DNA of 27,723 nucleotides. Source: an uncultured Clostridia bacterium (GTDB lineage: Bacteria; Bacillota; Clostridia; Christensenellales; DUVY01). Positions 1-6,618 of the stretch are shown here, in pieces; the stretch's first letter is position 1; the number at the start of each line of letters is the position of its first letter. The translations under genes and the position numbers were made by a program. The notes beneath the pieces were generated by a model that was given only the letters and a program-made list of their open reading frames with translations, was not told where the DNA came from and ran no database searches. The stretch covers positions 1 through 27,723 of the forward strand of contig CALAYY010000086.1 of the NCBI GenBank assembly GCA_937895465.1. The letters are read 5' to 3'.

Positions 1-105
1 GAAATGCAAGCAAGAAGTAAAACAAGCTTAAGGGAAATAGCTAATTTATTAGAGACAGGGCGTGAAACATTAAGAAAAAGATTGTCAACACCTCCGTCCC
101 CTTGA
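1..105 (+). pseudogene. C-terminal end of a REP-associated Y1 transposase (RAYT), cut by the window edge
   Basis: The first codons of the window read in frame to a TGA at 103-105. They give a short helix-turn-helix-like C-terminus (SLREIANLLETGRETLRKRLS). The same stretch recurs almost unchanged at 1542-1654, at the end of the second, damaged copy of this transposase. RAYT proteins are single-strand HUH-type transposases that act on hairpin repeats, and their C-terminal part usually resembles a DnaA/HTH DNA-binding helix. Unlike the second copy, this tail has no frameshift, so the gene to the left of the window may be intact. Its stop codon lies inside the terminal hairpin of the element (84-106). 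Confidence 0.7.
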
Positions 106-106
106 C
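84..106. repeat. REP-like terminal hairpin of the first RAYT unit (right end)
   Basis: GTCAA at 84-88 pairs with TTGAC at 102-106 around a CCTCCGTCCCC core. Reverse-complemented, it matches the left-end hairpin at 955-977 closely. Hairpins of this GTCAAGGGGACG...TTGAC type bound Y1 transposase units in many Clostridia. Confidence 0.7.
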
Positions 107-217
107 CACAACATATTTAGTAGTTTTGCCTTAGGTATAATGGACGCGTGGCAATATTACACAAGACCCAAAACAACATTTCCGTTGCCTGGTGAATTTT
201 ATTGGCAACAAGGTTAA
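107..217 (+). pseudogene. Orphan C-terminal coding remnant right after the RAYT element
   Basis: Directly after the transposon end, one frame stays open for 36 codons up to TAA at 215-217. It reads HNIFSSFALGIMDAWQYYTR and then KTTFPLPGEFYWQQG. There is no start codon or ribosome binding site. Ten bases later a gene with a good Shine-Dalgarno begins (228). The arrangement (truncated gene tail, tight spacing, small downstream gene) looks like the end of a polymorphic toxin followed by its immunity gene. I do not recognise the sequence itself, so the toxin reading is inferred from context and from the parallel unit at 1651-2264. Confidence 0.4.
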
Positions 218-227
218 AGGAGCATGA

Positions 228-806
228 ATGAAAAGAAAAATATTTTTTCAAATCTCAATTATTTTGTATATTGCCCTGTTCTTATTCTTGGCAATTATGG
301 CTGCTGCGGTATATGTTGTTGTTGAATTTCTCATGTCAAGAATATCGGGAGCTACGGCATTAGATTGGTCAGGATTTATTTTTGCAATATTTGGATTTTT
401 ATTCATGAGCTACACAACTTTTAGAATGGGTAAAAACAGAATAATATTAGATGTTGGAGAAATATATGTGCCAGAGCATTGGGGAAGTAAAGAAAATAAA
501 ATACAATATGAAACTCATATAGCTTATAGTGATATTCAAAATATTTACTTAATATCGAGTAATAAGAATTCATTAAATAAGATAGCTCGTTGGGTTTTTA
601 CACCTATGCCATATATCGTGATTGATTGCAAGGATGGCAAGCAAAATGCAATAAATGTATTTTACTTTTCCAAAAAACAAGTTATAAAGATTATTGATGA
701 ATCAATATCTCGTGCAAAGGCAATAAATAATGAGTTGCAAATAAAAACTGGTACTGAAATACTTTCAGAGTTTTTAGTGCAGAGTAAAACAAGGAAAAAG
801 AAATGA
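228..806 (+). CDS. Two-helix membrane protein of unknown function, possible immunity protein
   Basis: A 192-residue protein preceded by AAAGGAG at a 5-nt spacing from ATG 228. It has two hydrophobic helices near the N-terminus (about residues 8-35 and 46-64). A soluble beta-rich part follows (about 70-160), resembling the small PH-like domains of bacterial membrane proteins, and the tail is basic (SKTRKKK). It starts 10 nt after the remnant at 107-217 and is closed by a strong terminator at 815-855, so it is a single small transcription unit. No enzyme motif is visible. Its place directly behind a truncated gene tail makes an immunity function against a secreted or membrane-acting toxin plausible, but this is inference. 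Confidence 0.6.
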   Translation: MKRKIFFQISIILYIALFLFLAIMAAAVYVVVEFLMSRISGATALDWSGFIFAIFGFLFMSYTTFRMGKNRIILDVGEIYVPEHWGSKENKIQYETHIAYSDIQNIYLISSNKNSLNKIARWVFTPMPYIVIDCKDGKQNAINVFYFSKKQVIKIIDESISRAKAINNELQIKTGTEILSEFLVQSKTRKKK

Positions 807-814
807 TGCTTTTC

Positions 815-855
815 AGCCCCGTTTCGAGTGAAAACTTGAAGCGGGGCTTTTTCTT
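815..855 (+). terminator. Rho-independent terminator after the 228-806 gene
   Basis: AGCCCCG at 815-821 pairs with CGGGGCT at 842-848, extended by TTTC/GAAG-type pairs. The run TTTTTCTTTT follows. Confidence 0.8.
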
Positions 856-866
856 TTATTCGCACT

Positions 867-882
867 CAAACGGTACCGTTTG
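867..882. repeat. Perfect 16-bp palindrome in the gap before the second RAYT unit
   Basis: CAAACGGTACCGTTTG is its own reverse complement. It sits between the terminator and the left end of the transposon in about 100 bp of non-coding sequence. No function can be assigned. Confidence 0.5.
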
Positions 883-954
883 CGCCCCGTTCGCTTTTAG
901 CGGAGAGGACGGGAAAATATAAAGGCAAGAGGATAACTCGCGCCCGTGGTCATG

Positions 955-977
955 GTCAAGGGGACGTAGGTATTGAC
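955..977. repeat. REP-like terminal hairpin, left end of the second RAYT unit
   Basis: GTCAA at 955-959 pairs with TTGAC at 973-977 around GGGGACGTAGGTA. It is the inverted counterpart of the right ends at 84-106 and 1624-1655, which brackets the damaged transposase gene at 1006-1654. Confidence 0.7.
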
Positions 978-1005
978 AACCACAAAAGGATATTAAAATA
1001 AACAC

Positions 1006-1654
1006 ATGCCAAGAAGACCGCGAAAAACCCAAAACGGAAGATATTATCATGTAATGGTGCAGGGGATAGGAAAAGAATATGTGTTTTCTGATGACGAGTA
1101 CAAGGGATATTATTTGAGATGTTTACAAAAAGCCAGCAGCTTGGCTCGCTATACTGGCTGGCTTTTTGCGTAATGGGAAATCCATTTAAAAGCGAGTTGA
1201 TAACAGATGAAAGATATTTAATTAATTGTTTGGCATATATACAAAACAATCCTGTTAAAGCAAGAGTAGTAACAAACGTAGAGGATTATAAATATTCAAG
1301 CTATATAAATTATATAACCCAAGGCGGAATAATAGATTTTGATGAAGCAAAAAAATATTATTCAACAGAATCAAGTAACATAAAAGCAATAATGGAAGAA
1401 TTGAATGACGGCAATTGGTTAGAACATGACGATAAAATTTATGAAGATAAGAATGAAGTTTTTAAAGAACTAATAAACAAATATGGATTAACAAAGACCA
1501 GATTAAAAGAAGATGACAAGTTATTGAAAACAGTAGTTAAAGAAATGCAACAAGAAGTAAAATAAGCTTAAGGGAAATAGCTAATTTATTAGAGATAGGG
1601 CGTGAAACATTAAGAAAAAGGTTGTCAACACCCCCGTCCCCACCGTCCCCATGA
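1006..1654 (+). pseudogene. Decayed RAYT/Y1 transposase with core deletion and two frameshifts
   Basis: ATG 1006 opens a frame with the usual RAYT N-terminus (MPRRPRKTQNGRYYHVMVQG) that stops at 1171-1173. The next frame (from about 1119) contains FCVMGN followed directly by PFKSELITDERYLINCLAYI and QNNPVKARVV. In intact relatives the HxH metal-binding pair of the HUH motif follows MGN, and a stretch of several dozen codons precedes the FKSELI block. Here both are gone. A second shift near 1550 (one base fewer than in the copy at 1-105) moves the C-terminal helix into a third frame ending at 1652-1654. The copy therefore cannot make an active transposase. The open stretch 1119-1565 is only the central fragment. 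Confidence 0.8.
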
Positions 1655-1655
1655 C
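1624..1655. repeat. REP-like terminal hairpin, right end of the second RAYT unit
   Basis: GTCA at 1624-1627 pairs with TGAC at 1652-1655. The C-rich core is expanded relative to 84-106 by an extra CCGTCCCCA-type step. The transposase stop codon lies in the last bases. Confidence 0.65.
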
Positions 1656-1965
1656 CAAAAACTGTTTCAATGTATTAGGGACTGTTGCAGTTATTGCTGG
1701 TGCAGTCGGATCAAAGATTTTACAGAAAGTAACAGGCAAGTACGGTAACCCAGTTTATAACAAAGCTGGTGAACTTATGGGACATAAATATGATTTGTTT
1801 GACAAAGCGGGAAATTGGAGTGCTCGTATAGACGCAACAACTCACGGCTATAGATTTCATAATAATCCCCATTTGCATACGCTGGCACGAGATGTAAAGC
1901 AAGGTGGAATTAGCAAAAATGTATATTATTTTTGGGAAGTAATTAGGAGGTTATTGGGATTATAA
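1651..1965 (+). CDS. C-terminal fragment of a probable polymorphic toxin
   Basis: The frame gives 104 residues, but the ATG at 1651 lies inside the transposon end and has no ribosome binding site. This is probably the 3' part of a longer gene cut by the RAYT unit. A short small-residue hydrophobic stretch (VLGTVAVIAGAVGS, about 8-21) is followed by a polar region rich in H, N and W (GHKYDLFDKAGNWSARIDAT, then THGYRFHNNPHLH) and by an aromatic end (NVYYFWEVIRRLLGL). This layout, with a small gene starting in the stop codon, is typical of the tips of RHS- or LXG-type toxins. I do not recognise a specific toxin family, and no catalytic set can be asserted. Confidence 0.5.
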   Translation: MTKNCFNVLGTVAVIAGAVGSKILQKVTGKYGNPVYNKAGELMGHKYDLFDKAGNWSARIDATTHGYRFHNNPHLHTLARDVKQGGISKNVYYFWEVIRRLLGL

Positions 1966-2264
1966 TGGGCAAGAAAACAGTTCAAATTGGTTATAATAAG
2001 CAATTAAAGAAACCAATATTGCAAGAATTGACTTATGATTTTTTTGCTAAAAATGTAGGTTGGGAATGGTTTTTCCGTTATGGCGATAAAACTATTGATA
2101 TTGCTTGGCATAAAGATGGGAACAAGGCAGTTTACGAACTTAATATCAATGGTTACGATAAAGATGCAATATGCTATGAATTTGAAACCGCTGAGGAGTT
2201 ACTTGAAAAAGGCAGAATTGACGGCAAATCTCTAAAAGAAATTTGGGAAGAACTAGAAAACTAA
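1965..2264 (+). CDS. Small cytosolic protein, probable immunity protein
   Basis: A 99-residue protein whose ATG shares a base with the upstream stop (TAATG), so the two are translationally coupled. A GGGA lies a few bases upstream, and a better AGGAGG lies further inside the preceding frame. It has no signal peptide or membrane helix, is rich in aromatic residues (GWEWFFRYGD) and ends with acidic helices (FETAEELLEKGRIDGKSLKE and IWEELEN). Small size, acidic helical C-terminus, coupling to the toxin-like fragment and a terminator right behind (2302-2333) fit an immunity protein of a polymorphic toxin. No family can be named from sight. Confidence 0.55.
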   Translation: MGKKTVQIGYNKQLKKPILQELTYDFFAKNVGWEWFFRYGDKTIDIAWHKDGNKAVYELNINGYDKDAICYEFETAEELLEKGRIDGKSLKEIWEELEN

Positions 2265-2301
2265 AATAAACTATCAGCAACAAAACAATAATTGACAATG
2301 G

Positions 2302-2333
2302 GCGGCGATTCGAAAACGGGTCGCCGCTTTTTG
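2302..2333 (+). terminator. Rho-independent terminator after the 1965-2264 gene
   Basis: GCGGCGA at 2302-2308 pairs exactly with TCGCCGC at 2321-2327, and TTTTTG follows. Confidence 0.8.
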
Positions 2334-2343
2334 TATAAGAATG

Positions 2344-2365
2344 GTCAAGGGGATGGGGTATTGAC
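2344..2365. repeat. Solo REP-like hairpin of the RAYT type
   Basis: GTCAAGGGGATGGGGTATTGAC has the left-end form seen at 955-977, but no transposase gene follows. It is probably a solo end left by, or mobilised by, RAYT activity. Confidence 0.6.
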
Positions 2366-2381
2366 AAGCGTAAAAGAATAT

Positions 2382-2404
2382 GTCAAGGGGACGTGATACT
2401 TGAC
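2382..2404. repeat. Second solo REP-like hairpin
   Basis: GTCAAG at 2382-2387 pairs exactly with CTTGAC at 2399-2404 around a GGGACGTGATA core. It has the same orientation as the hairpin 17 bp upstream. Confidence 0.6.
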
Positions 2405-2411
2405 ATAAAAT

Positions 2412-2506
2412 AACTTTAGATAAAGAAGGCTTAGACTCCAATAAGCGATAATATCAAAGAAGTGCTGGTGTCCTAACTGCTGTACAAATTAAGATAAAGA
2501 AGGCTT
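2412..2506 (+). repeat. Two tail motifs (GATAAAGAAGGCTT) upstream of the foldback element
   Basis: The motif ends at 2432 and again at 2506, 74 nt apart. It is the right-end tail of the foldback element described at 2540-2748. Without genes, 2265-2977 holds these motifs, a terminator, two REP-like hairpins, one foldback element and two more tails. No ORF in it looks coding. Confidence 0.55.
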
Positions 2507-2539
2507 TGCTTTCTCTAAGTTGAGAAGATAATAAATACC

Positions 2540-2748
2540 AAAGGCTCCTTTATAGAAAGGAGCTGGCGGCGTTAGCCGACTGAGGATTAATTTATTATAG
2601 TTCATAAAAAATATAATAAGAACAAAACATTTTAGATAAAGGGCATCTAATTGATAGGTCTTACATAATGCTATTAAATTGCTCTGTTAAATTAATCATC
2701 CGTCATTGCCTTGCGGCAATGCCACACAACTTTAGAGAAAGTAGGCTT
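2540..2748. repeat. Foldback (MITE-like) repeat element, copy 1
   Basis: The left arm begins AAAGGCTCCTTTATAGAAAG and goes on through a GGCGGCGTTAGCCGAC hairpin to TGAGGATTAAT. The right arm reads AATCATCCGTCATTGCC and ends AGAGAAAGTAGGCTT. The right arm, reverse-complemented, matches the left arm, so the whole 209 bp is an imperfect inverted repeat with a short centre. Related full copies lie at 25461-25662 and 25771-25980. No ORF is inside. Confidence 0.7.
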
Positions 2749-2770
2749 GACTTTTAACTGCTGTAAAAGT

Positions 2771-2819
2771 TGAAAGAAGGCTTAAGTTTTTAATAGCTGA
2801 ATTTTGAAAAAGAAGGCTT
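2771..2819 (+). repeat. Two tail motifs downstream of foldback copy 1
   Basis: GAAAGAAGGCTT ends at 2783 and GAAAAAGAAGGCTT at 2819, which is 35 and 71 nt after the end of the element at 2748. Confidence 0.55.
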
Positions 2820-2942
2820 GCTTTTTAGTTGCTAAGAAAATTTGATTATTAACACCTAAATACTCTTTGTAGGATAATGTCGCATTAAAACGCTCAAGTT
2901 TTTTTACATTTAAAACACTGTGTTACATTAATTAATAATATC

Positions 2943-2971
2943 TTGCATATCAAACATTATTTGGTTATAAT
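2943..2971 (+). promoter_or_regulatory. Promoter of the membrane-protein/ylmE/sepF operon (leaderless)
   Basis: TTGCAT at 2943-2948, a 17-bp spacer and TATAAT at 2966-2971. The expected start of transcription, seven bases after the -10 box, is position 2978, the A of the start codon. There is no Shine-Dalgarno in AAAAACATG. Confidence 0.7.
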
Positions 2972-2977
2972 AAAAAC

Positions 2978-3817
2978 ATGTTCAAATATGTGAAAAGTGC
3001 ATCAGCATATATGTTTAAGACCTTGCCATATTTCTTTTTTGTGGCGTTGATTCCGTCCGCAATCTTAGGAGTATTTGGTGCGCCTATTTCTAACATACTT
3101 TATTTTTATGATAATTTTACTAAGCCTATCAATCCGATGCCTTATGGTTTTAAAGAAGTTCTTAACGATATGTTTGGATATTTTCAAAACAGCTGGATTT
3201 TGATAGCTAAATTTGCGTTATCACTTATATTTGTATCTCTTATAATGGGGCTAATGGAAAGGCATTTGCGCTCAGGGCGTTTTGGATTTAAACATCCTAT
3301 GCGTAGGATTAATGACAGCATGCTTGCGCTCTTGCCTATATCTATAACAGTTGTTGTTGTTCAGGTGCTTTTTTCGCTTATCAGCAGCGGAATTGTTACA
3401 CTTTCACATTATATGTTTTCTCAATTTGGCGATACACCTACAATGATCAGCTGGACAATTTCGATTATAGCTGTTGTTGCCCTTCAATTAGTAGTAGTTG
3501 ACATATATTCGATGTGTCTTCTGATTCCGCCTACATATATAATTACTGGCTATCCCTATCTTTCTTCGGCAAGCTATGCTACAAGACTTAGACATAAAGA
3601 CGGCTTTAAGATATACTTTGCATGTTTGTGGCCTTATTTAGTTATATTTGTAATAGGACTGCTAAGTAGGATGGTCAGCATTTTTGATATTCCTGTGAAT
3701 ATTTTGTGCTATGTTTTCTTATACTTATATTTCTGCTCGCTGTCAATGACATTGTATTATGACCTGTCAGGTACAGAACGCATGGATTATAAGAGGAAGC
3801 TTGGTAAAGGAGTTTAA
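2978..3817 (+). CDS. Polytopic membrane protein, first of a related pair upstream of ylmE-sepF
   Basis: A 279-residue protein with about six membrane helices (roughly 13-37, 75-97, 113-140, 158-190, 213-235, 245-265). The N-terminus is a basic amphipathic stretch (MFKYVKSASAYMFKTLPYFF). No transport or enzyme motif is apparent. The next gene starts 3 nt later and has the same size, helix layout and a similar ending (Y-F-C-S-L-S-M-T-x-Y-Y here, W-F-N-S-L-S-M-T-S-Y-Y there), so the two are probably diverged paralogues that could form a heteromer. Both share a transcript with ylmE and sepF, which suggests an envelope or division-linked role; that is inference. A consensus promoter places the start of the mRNA on the ATG. 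Confidence 0.75.
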   Translation: MFKYVKSASAYMFKTLPYFFFVALIPSAILGVFGAPISNILYFYDNFTKPINPMPYGFKEVLNDMFGYFQNSWILIAKFALSLIFVSLIMGLMERHLRSGRFGFKHPMRRINDSMLALLPISITVVVVQVLFSLISSGIVTLSHYMFSQFGDTPTMISWTISIIAVVALQLVVVDIYSMCLLIPPTYIITGYPYLSSASYATRLRHKDGFKIYFACLWPYLVIFVIGLLSRMVSIFDIPVNILCYVFLYLYFCSLSMTLYYDLSGTERMDYKRKLGKGV

Positions 3818-3820
3818 ATA

Positions 3821-4744
3821 ATGAGGTTTAAGCATTCTTTTAAGATATTGATTGCCAGATTTTCTTTGGTATGGAATATTCTTATGTATTACCTTATAAT
3901 AACGATAATAATTTCAAGTCTTGGCGCTGCGGTGCTTATTCCTATTATAGAAACATTCAAAGAGATGGGGCTAGCTCAGGACTTTAACGCAATTATTGTT
4001 TCCTTGTTTCAAAACGAATCTCCGCAGGCATTAAGCACTAAATTTATGGATTTGTATTTTAGGATAATCAATGAATTTTTGGTTATACCTAAAGTCGGTT
4101 GGAGCTTGAGAATATTTTTGCTCGGAATTATAGGTATATTAGCACGTCTTCTTTACGGCTTTGGCGAAATGGCGACATTAAGTGTGTTAGAAGGGCATAT
4201 GTCTGCCAACGCCCGTTATAGCTTTGGGGGTGCATATCTTTCCAATCTTTGGAAATCTATAAAATATCAAACTTCAAAAATGCTGTTTACCTTGCCTTAT
4301 GACTTATTTATTGTTTTTGTACTTTATCTTATGACCTATTTATTTAAAATTGCAGCATTTAGATTATTTTTGCCGCTTTTGATTATGAGCGTCTTTATTG
4401 TTTTGATTGCTTTCAGACTGACGGCATTATCACATTGGGGAGCAAGCATTGCAGTTGACAATATGGGCGTTTTCAAGGGCTTTGGGCATAGCTTAAAACT
4501 GGTATTTAGACGCAAAAACTTTTTTCAGGTGTTTTCAGCGTTTGTAGTAGTGGTTATATTGGTTATTGCTGTTAATATTTTTGTCACTTTCTTTACACTT
4601 GGTGCGGGGCTTTTGATGACTGTGCCTTTTACAGTTCTTTGGTTTAACAGCCTTAGCATGACTTCATATTATGTCGCCAAGGGCAGAAGATATTATATTG
4701 ACAGCGACACGATTTTTACTTCGCCTGCGGTAAAAGATGAATAA
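3821..4744 (+). CDS. Polytopic membrane protein, second of the pair
   Basis: A 307-residue protein with about six helices. AAAGGAG lies just inside the end of the previous gene, at a normal distance from ATG 3821. The C-terminal block WFNSLSMTSYYVAKGRRYYI mirrors the end of the upstream protein (YFCSLSMTLYYDLSGTERMD), which supports common descent. The loop after the third helix region (residues about 120-150, GEMATLSVLEGHMSANARYS) matches in position the GLMERHLRSGRFGFKHPMRR loop of the partner. The last 8 nt overlap the start of ylmE, implying coupled translation. The function is not recognisable. Confidence 0.75.
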   Translation: MRFKHSFKILIARFSLVWNILMYYLIITIIISSLGAAVLIPIIETFKEMGLAQDFNAIIVSLFQNESPQALSTKFMDLYFRIINEFLVIPKVGWSLRIFLLGIIGILARLLYGFGEMATLSVLEGHMSANARYSFGGAYLSNLWKSIKYQTSKMLFTLPYDLFIVFVLYLMTYLFKIAAFRLFLPLLIMSVFIVLIAFRLTALSHWGASIAVDNMGVFKGFGHSLKLVFRRKNFFQVFSAFVVVVILVIAVNIFVTFFTLGAGLLMTVPFTVLWFNSLSMTSYYVAKGRRYYIDSDTIFTSPAVKDE

Positions 4745-5411
4745 ACAACAACTAGAAATACGCATACAGAATATTAGACATAAGATTGAAGCGATCAAGA
4801 CACAGTATAAGATAGAACACGATATAATAATAGTAGCCGCTACCAAAACAAAAAATCCTGAAACCATTAATATGCTGCCTGAATGCGGCATTAATGTAAT
4901 CGGCGAAAACAGAGTTCAAGAACTAATTGAAAAATATCCATATATTGACCAAAATCTTGAAAAGCATTTTATAGGACAGTTACAGACCAACAAGGTAAAA
5001 TACATCATTGACAAGGTCAGCCTTATACACTCACTTGACAGGCTAAGTTTGGCTCAAGAGATTGAAAAACAAGCGATAAAAATTGGACAAAAGATTGATG
5101 TTTTGATTGAAGTCAATATGGGCGAACAAAATAAGGGTGGAGTTGCTATTGATGATGTTGTTGAGTTTTATCAATCAGTACAAAATCAATACCCTGATAT
5201 TGTCGTAAGGGGGCTTATGAGCGTTATGCCCATTAATACCGATGAGGGTAAGTATTTACAAATCAGCAAACTTTATGGTATATTGAAAGCACAATCAGAT
5301 AAGATAAAATATCTTTCAGTGGGGATGAGTGACGATTATTTGACCGCTATAAAATATGGTGCCAATATGATACGGCTTGGCAGAGCGGTTTTGGGAGAGC
5401 GAAATACATAG
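4737..5411 (+). CDS. ylmE: YggS/YlmE family PLP homeostasis protein
   Basis: A 224-residue alanine-racemase-fold protein of the YggS/PROSC (COG0325) family. These proteins bind pyridoxal 5'-phosphate without known catalysis and act in vitamin B6 and amino-acid homeostasis. The PLP lysine is K37 in VAATKTK. Further family blocks are GENRVQELIEKY, HFIGQLQTNK, the IHSLDRLSLA stretch, VNMGEQNKGG, GLMSVMP and the C-terminal GMSDDYLTAIKYGANMIRLG. Length is typical. It overlaps the preceding membrane-protein gene by 8 nt and is followed 30 nt later by sepF, the order known from the ylm division cluster of Bacillota. The usual ylmG, ylmH and divIVA are not downstream; a terminator follows sepF instead. 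Confidence 0.95.
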   Translation: MNKQQLEIRIQNIRHKIEAIKTQYKIEHDIIIVAATKTKNPETINMLPECGINVIGENRVQELIEKYPYIDQNLEKHFIGQLQTNKVKYIIDKVSLIHSLDRLSLAQEIEKQAIKIGQKIDVLIEVNMGEQNKGGVAIDDVVEFYQSVQNQYPDIVVRGLMSVMPINTDEGKYLQISKLYGILKAQSDKIKYLSVGMSDDYLTAIKYGANMIRLGRAVLGERNT

Positions 5412-5441
5412 AAATATAATATTTTTTTTGGAGAAGCGGCA

Positions 5442-5822
5442 ATGGGACAGTATAATGATTTTTTGTTTAAGGGTCAAAAAGAAGAAGATGAGCTGGATTA
5501 TATAGAAGATGTTGTGCCAAAAAGAAGCACACGCAATTTTCGGGCTGCAACGTTGCAAAAAGCACAACGCAGTATGAGCAGTGTAGTTATTCATAGCCCA
5601 GCAACACCCGATGAAGTTGAGAGCCTTATTGATTATTTAAAAAGGCATGAGCCTGCTATTGTCAATCTTGACAAGCCGCCCTTAGAAATAGCCCAAAGGA
5701 TTTTGGATATGCTAAGCGGTGCTATTTATGCCCTTAACGGAAGTATGCATCGGATTCAGGATAATATCTTTTTGCTAACGCCTGAAGGTGTGGAAATTGC
5801 CGCCCCATCAGAAGAAAAATAA
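5442..5822 (+). CDS. sepF: Cell division protein SepF
   Basis: A 126-residue SepF. In Bacillota it binds the C-terminal tail of FtsZ and forms rings that anchor and bundle FtsZ filaments at the membrane. The N-terminus is a short amphipathic segment (MGQYNDFLFKG), and a charged linker (about 12-45) follows. The compact SepF domain is at about 46-120, with VVIHSPATPDEVESLIDYLK, the EPAIVNLDKPP strand, AQRILDMLSGAIYALNGSMH and IFLLTPEGVEI. The ribosome site TTTGGAG precedes ATG 5442. It is the last gene of the operon starting at 2978, closed by the terminator at 5832-5859. Confidence 0.95.
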   Translation: MGQYNDFLFKGQKEEDELDYIEDVVPKRSTRNFRAATLQKAQRSMSSVVIHSPATPDEVESLIDYLKRHEPAIVNLDKPPLEIAQRILDMLSGAIYALNGSMHRIQDNIFLLTPEGVEIAAPSEEK

Positions 5823-5831
5823 TACAATATT

Positions 5832-5859
5832 AAAAAACCGCTGAATAAGCGGTTTTTTT
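5832..5859. terminator. Bidirectional terminator between sepF and the YjzC-like gene
   Basis: AAAAAACCGCT pairs with AGCGGTTTTTT around a short AATA-type loop. The A-run on the left gives a T-run on the minus strand, so it can serve sepF and the convergent gene ending at 5941. Confidence 0.85.
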
Positions 5860-5940
5860 GACGGTTAATTTAAAAAAGGTATAAAAATACCCTAGGAGCT
5901 TTTGACTCTTTTAAAAAACAAATTTATAGCCTTATAAATA

Positions 5941-6105
5941 TTAGTCGCTATAACTTAAGTAAACATAACGCTGATCAGGCTCAGGTGTAGGAGGAAATAT
6001 TTCACCTCTTTTGACTTGAATTATAGTCTTAGTCTTTTCGCCGTATTTGTCGACGACAGCAACCTTACCTGAAAAAGGGATTACTTGACCTGCTTTGAAG
6101 TGCAT
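5941..6105 (-). CDS. YjzC-like small protein, 54 residues
   Basis: On the minus strand, ATG at 6105-6103 is preceded by AAGGAGG at an 8-nt spacing and opens a 54-codon frame ending at 5941. The product starts MHFKAGQVIPFSGKVAVVDK, continues through YGEKTKTIIQVKRGEIFPPT and ends in PEPDQRYVYLSYSD. The order F-K-x-G-Q, an E/DKYG turn, then I-x-V-K-x-G-E-x-F-P-P-T matches the pattern of YjzC-type small proteins of Bacillota, whose role is unknown. A near-consensus promoter lies upstream (6139-6167), so this is very likely a real monocistronic gene. Confidence 0.75.
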   Translation of the reverse strand: MHFKAGQVIPFSGKVAVVDKYGEKTKTIIQVKRGEIFPPTPEPDQRYVYLSYSD

Positions 6106-6138
6106 AATAAAAGCCTCCTTAATTTTGTTCCTAAAAAA

Positions 6139-6167
6139 ATGATAGTCTTTTTGTCGGATAATGTCAA
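6139..6167 (-). promoter_or_regulatory. Promoter of the YjzC-like gene
   Basis: Read on the minus strand: TTGACA (6167-6162), a 17-bp spacer, TATCAT (6144-6139). The leader is about 27 nt long. Confidence 0.75.
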
Positions 6168-6264
6168 TGTTTTACATCAAATATAGTATAAAAACTACTT
6201 AACAATAATACCTGAACCATAAGAAGTAGTTATAATTTCATATAAAAATTAAAACACTATATAT

Positions 6265-6501
6265 ATGGCAAGAGGTTATTCATACAATCAAAAACCCAAG
6301 AAGTTTGGCTCGTCAAAATTTAGGCGGATAAAAATCAACTTATTTTCCAGCTTTATGTTTGGTGTTGTTAGAGGGATTGGCATGGCTGTGGGCTTTTCGG
6401 GTATTGCGGTTGTTTTATTGTATATTGTTAGGTTTTTACCGCTTCAAAATATCCCTCTAATTGGGGATCTTATACGGGCAATCATACAAAGCCAGCGTTA
6501 A
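6265..6501 (+). CDS. DUF5665-like small membrane protein
   Basis: A 78-residue protein: a basic N-terminus (MARGYSYNQKPKKFGSSKFR), then one or two membrane helices (about 28-58: FMFGVVRGIGMAVGFSGIAV and VLLYIVRFLPL), then LPLQNIPLIGDLIRAII. The block RGxGxAxGF, a helix, then LxNIPLIGDxI matches small DUF5665-type proteins found in Clostridia and Bacilli, whose function is unknown. No Shine-Dalgarno precedes the ATG; a TATAAT lies at 6231-6236. It is transcribed divergently from the YjzC-like gene. Confidence 0.7.
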   Translation: MARGYSYNQKPKKFGSSKFRRIKINLFSSFMFGVVRGIGMAVGFSGIAVVLLYIVRFLPLQNIPLIGDLIRAIIQSQR

Positions 6502-6581
6502 TTTTCAATAAATGACAATAACTACAAATTAAAAGCAATTATCATTAAATCTAAGCTTGTTGTTAGCTAGGTGTCAAAAAG

Positions 6582-6610
6582 TTGAAGATTTTGTCACAAT
6601 ATGATAAATT
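6582..6610 (+). promoter_or_regulatory. Promoter of the NCS2 permease gene
   Basis: TTGAAG at 6582-6587, a 17-bp spacer, TAAATT at 6605-6610 with an extended TGA directly before it. The predicted start is near 6617, two bases before the hairpin at 6619-6643. Confidence 0.55.
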
Positions 6611-6618
6611 ATAAACGA

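Noticed and set aside
856..1249. Minus-strand open frames in the RAYT region
   Set aside because: They cross the transposon hairpin and the decayed transposase, have no ribosome site, and show no protein-like pattern.
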